DNA from: Sellimonas caecigallum
GTDB lineage: Bacteria; Bacillota; Clostridia; Lachnospirales; Lachnospiraceae
Direction: 5' to 3'
Length of the DNA: 64,000 nucleotides
Assembly (NCBI RefSeq): GCF_045038405.1
Contig: NZ_CP173660.1
Location: forward strand, 2,542,001-2,606,000
Part shown: one piece after another, positions 62,637 to 64,000 of the stretch
How positions within the stretch are numbered: the stretch's first letter is position 1
Layout of the letters: each line of letters starts with the position of its first letter
Position numbers and translations under genes: made by a program
The notes under the pieces: generated by a model
The model's input: the letters and a program-made list of their open reading frames with translations, nothing else
Told to the model about the DNA's origin: nothing
Databases searched by the model: none

Positions 62637-62938
62637 GGAAATATTCTCCTTCTGGGTAGTTGTTTCATTGATTATACCTCATTTTTCAAAAAGGCTCAAT
62701 CTATCATTTGACGGACGGTCAGTATAGATAAAAGTAATCATACAGAAGGGATCATCTCGAAAGAAGAATTGAAAGTTTTTGCGGAATCAACATATACGAA
62801 CAAAAAATTTGCCCCAAAAAGAGTAGTATATTCATACAGTTACGTTTACAAAAGCGATTCTTCTATAGTTGGCCCGATGCGTTTATAATTACGGCGACAG
62901 CGGGATTATTTCCCGCTGTCGTGAATTTTTCTTTAGCT
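62637..62938. other. Gene-free gap with a hairpin
   Basis: No convincing gene lies here. A plus-strand frame stays open for about 58 codons (about 62710-62886) but has no usable start. The only clear element is a strong hairpin, CGACAGCGGGA (62895-62905) with TCCCGCTGTCG (62911-62921), followed on the plus strand by TGAATTTTTCTTT; it may end transcription of the beta-galactosidase gene or an incoming plus-strand transcript. Confidence 0.6.
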
Positions 62939-64000
62939 TTATTGCTGGCCATTGTTATTCCGGACGATTTTGATGCGGAGATGGAAAATACGGTCTTCAT
63001 CCCCCTTTAGAATGTATGGTTCGTGGGCCCAGGCACCCCAGCTGTTGTCGCCGCCAACGCCGGTTTGCGCTTCCAGAAGGCGAAGGACCGTCGCGTAAGG
63101 AGCAGGGAGTTCATAGTGATGTCTTGCAGATTCCATTTCATGGCATGTGTATGGAAGTACGGAAAATTCAAATGGAACGCTACTTTCTGCACGGATACCT
63201 GTTCCCTTAGTATCTGTAAGTTCCACCCAGCGAGTTTCTGTATGGTTTCCACACTCCTGCGGTACGACATAAGGGGATATGCTGTGCTCCGCTGTCGTCT
63301 CATAGACGCCTAGATACCCTCCGGACTGGCGATCTTGGTAAGTTTCTTCGGGACCCTTTCCGTACCATGAGACCCTGGACAATACCTTTGGAAATTTCCA
63401 GGAAAGTCCAAAACATGGCAAATACGGAAGTCCAGCTAATCCATGGTAAGTCTCGTGAATATCCATCGTCCCTAAGGAATCAATCTGAAAATCTACCTGA
63501 CAGGATGCACCATTTCCAAGATCATACAAAATTGAAATGAGTGCGGTGCTATTTTCTGAGCGAAAAACAGTCTGCTTTACCTCTGGATAAAGAGACGCCG
63601 TTTTCCAGACAGCGCATTTTTGTGCCATATGAAACCCTTCATCATTGTCAGTAGGCGCCCTCCAGAATTCAGGTTTCAGTGTGTTGACAGGATCGTACAC
63701 AAGCTCTAGATCGCCGATATGAAATGAAATCAGTTTTCCAGTATTTTTTTGGAATGTGATCCGAAAATCCGTGCCGATAACGGAAAAATTACTGTCCCCA
63801 TCTACGGTTTGGATAGTGGCGTGTATATCCGGGTGGCAAGAAGAATTATTAGTCCTACATTCTACCGACTGTCCAAAGCAAATTACCTCTCCCGCCCTTT
63901 CGTATGGTGTATCTGATGTCAGAATCAGTGAAGCGGTCCGCACATACTCCCCTGCTTCATCCGGCAGAGAAAAGTCTACAGGAATAAAGGCGGTTTCCCC
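62939..64000 (-). CDS. lacZ: Beta-galactosidase (GH2), C-terminal part, continues beyond the window
   Basis: The frame runs without a stop to the window edge, giving at least 353 residues from the C-terminal end of a LacZ-type enzyme: part of domain 4 (FIPVDFSLPDEAGEYV) and the small-chain domain 5, with FWRAPTDNDEGFH (highly conserved), SWYGKGPEETYQDRQSGGYLGVY and PQECGNHTETRWVEL. The catalytic Glu residues lie further upstream, outside the window. It hydrolyses lactose or related beta-galactosides. A methionine codon at 63943 is internal, not the start. Confidence 0.9.
   Translation of the reverse strand, partial: GETAFIPVDFSLPDEAGEYVRTASLILTSDTPYERAGEVICFGQSVECRTNNSSCHPDIHATIQTVDGDSNFSVIGTDFRITFQKNTGKLISFHIGDLELVYDPVNTLKPEFWRAPTDNDEGFHMAQKCAVWKTASLYPEVKQTVFRSENSTALISILYDLGNGASCQVDFQIDSLGTMDIHETYHGLAGLPYLPCFGLSWKFPKVLSRVSWYGKGPEETYQDRQSGGYLGVYETTAEHSISPYVVPQECGNHTETRWVELTDTKGTGIRAESSVPFEFSVLPYTCHEMESARHHYELPAPYATVLRLLEAQTGVGGDNSWGAWAHEPYILKGDEDRIFHLRIKIVRNNNGQQ

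Noticed and set aside
62710..62886. Open plus-strand stretch of about 58 codons in the gap before the beta-galactosidase gene
   Set aside because: It has no start codon except one near its end and no family-like sequence.

Overview
The window looks like chromosome of a low-to-mid GC Gram-positive Clostridia, most likely Lachnospiraceae. The reasons are the gene neighbourhoods (mreBCD-PBP2-minDE-rodA-mgsA; HlyD-like adaptor-yggS-sepF-ylmH-lspA-rluD; miaB/mutS-mutL-miaA), strong GGAGG-type ribosome sites, frequent TTG/GTG starts, and a gut-anaerobe polyamine cluster. No rRNA, tRNA, CRISPR array or prophage was seen.

Region 1 (1-8.7 kb): the end of an ABC exporter, then about 500 bp without a protein gene that looks like a structured RNA ending in a strong terminator, then a polyamine cluster: arginine/lysine/ornithine decarboxylase (speA), spermidine synthase homologue (speE), agmatinase (speB), carboxy(nor)spermidine dehydrogenase and carboxynorspermidine decarboxylase (nspC). 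A 1.8-kb insertion sequence splits the cluster after speB. A good outward promoter at its right end could drive the last two genes. No speD lies in the window.

Region 2 (8.7-25.3 kb): ribosomal protein L25/CTC; a TetR regulator plus ABC exporter behind a long palindromic operator; then miaB, mutS, mutL, miaA and two FAD oxidoreductases, interrupted by a small membrane protein and a MATE pump.

Region 3 (25.5-48 kb): mostly housekeeping genes. Cell shape and division (radC, mreBCD, PBP2, minD, minE, rodA, mgsA, D,D-carboxypeptidase) are followed by the sepF/ylm-lspA-rluD cluster, then tRNA modification and quality control (ttcA-like, dtd, mnmA) and phospholipid synthesis.

Region 4 (48-56.9 kb): an orphan solute-binding lipoprotein, a MecA-type class B PBP, an HtrA protease, an exonuclease, and a YtrA-type GntR regulator with an ABC exporter. 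The regulator's promoter carries helically phased half-sites.

Region 5 (56.9-64 kb): a decayed zone with C-terminal remnants of an AI-2E transporter, a frameshifted unknown gene, a MATE pump, a TetR regulator, an M16C peptidase and an ABC permease. Between them lie an MGMT-family gene and a XerS-like tyrosine recombinase with a possible dif-like site just upstream. Genes to the left run mainly rightwards, and those to the right all run leftwards. Such convergence would fit a replication terminus near 60 kb, but this is inference. The window ends inside a GH2 beta-galactosidase gene.
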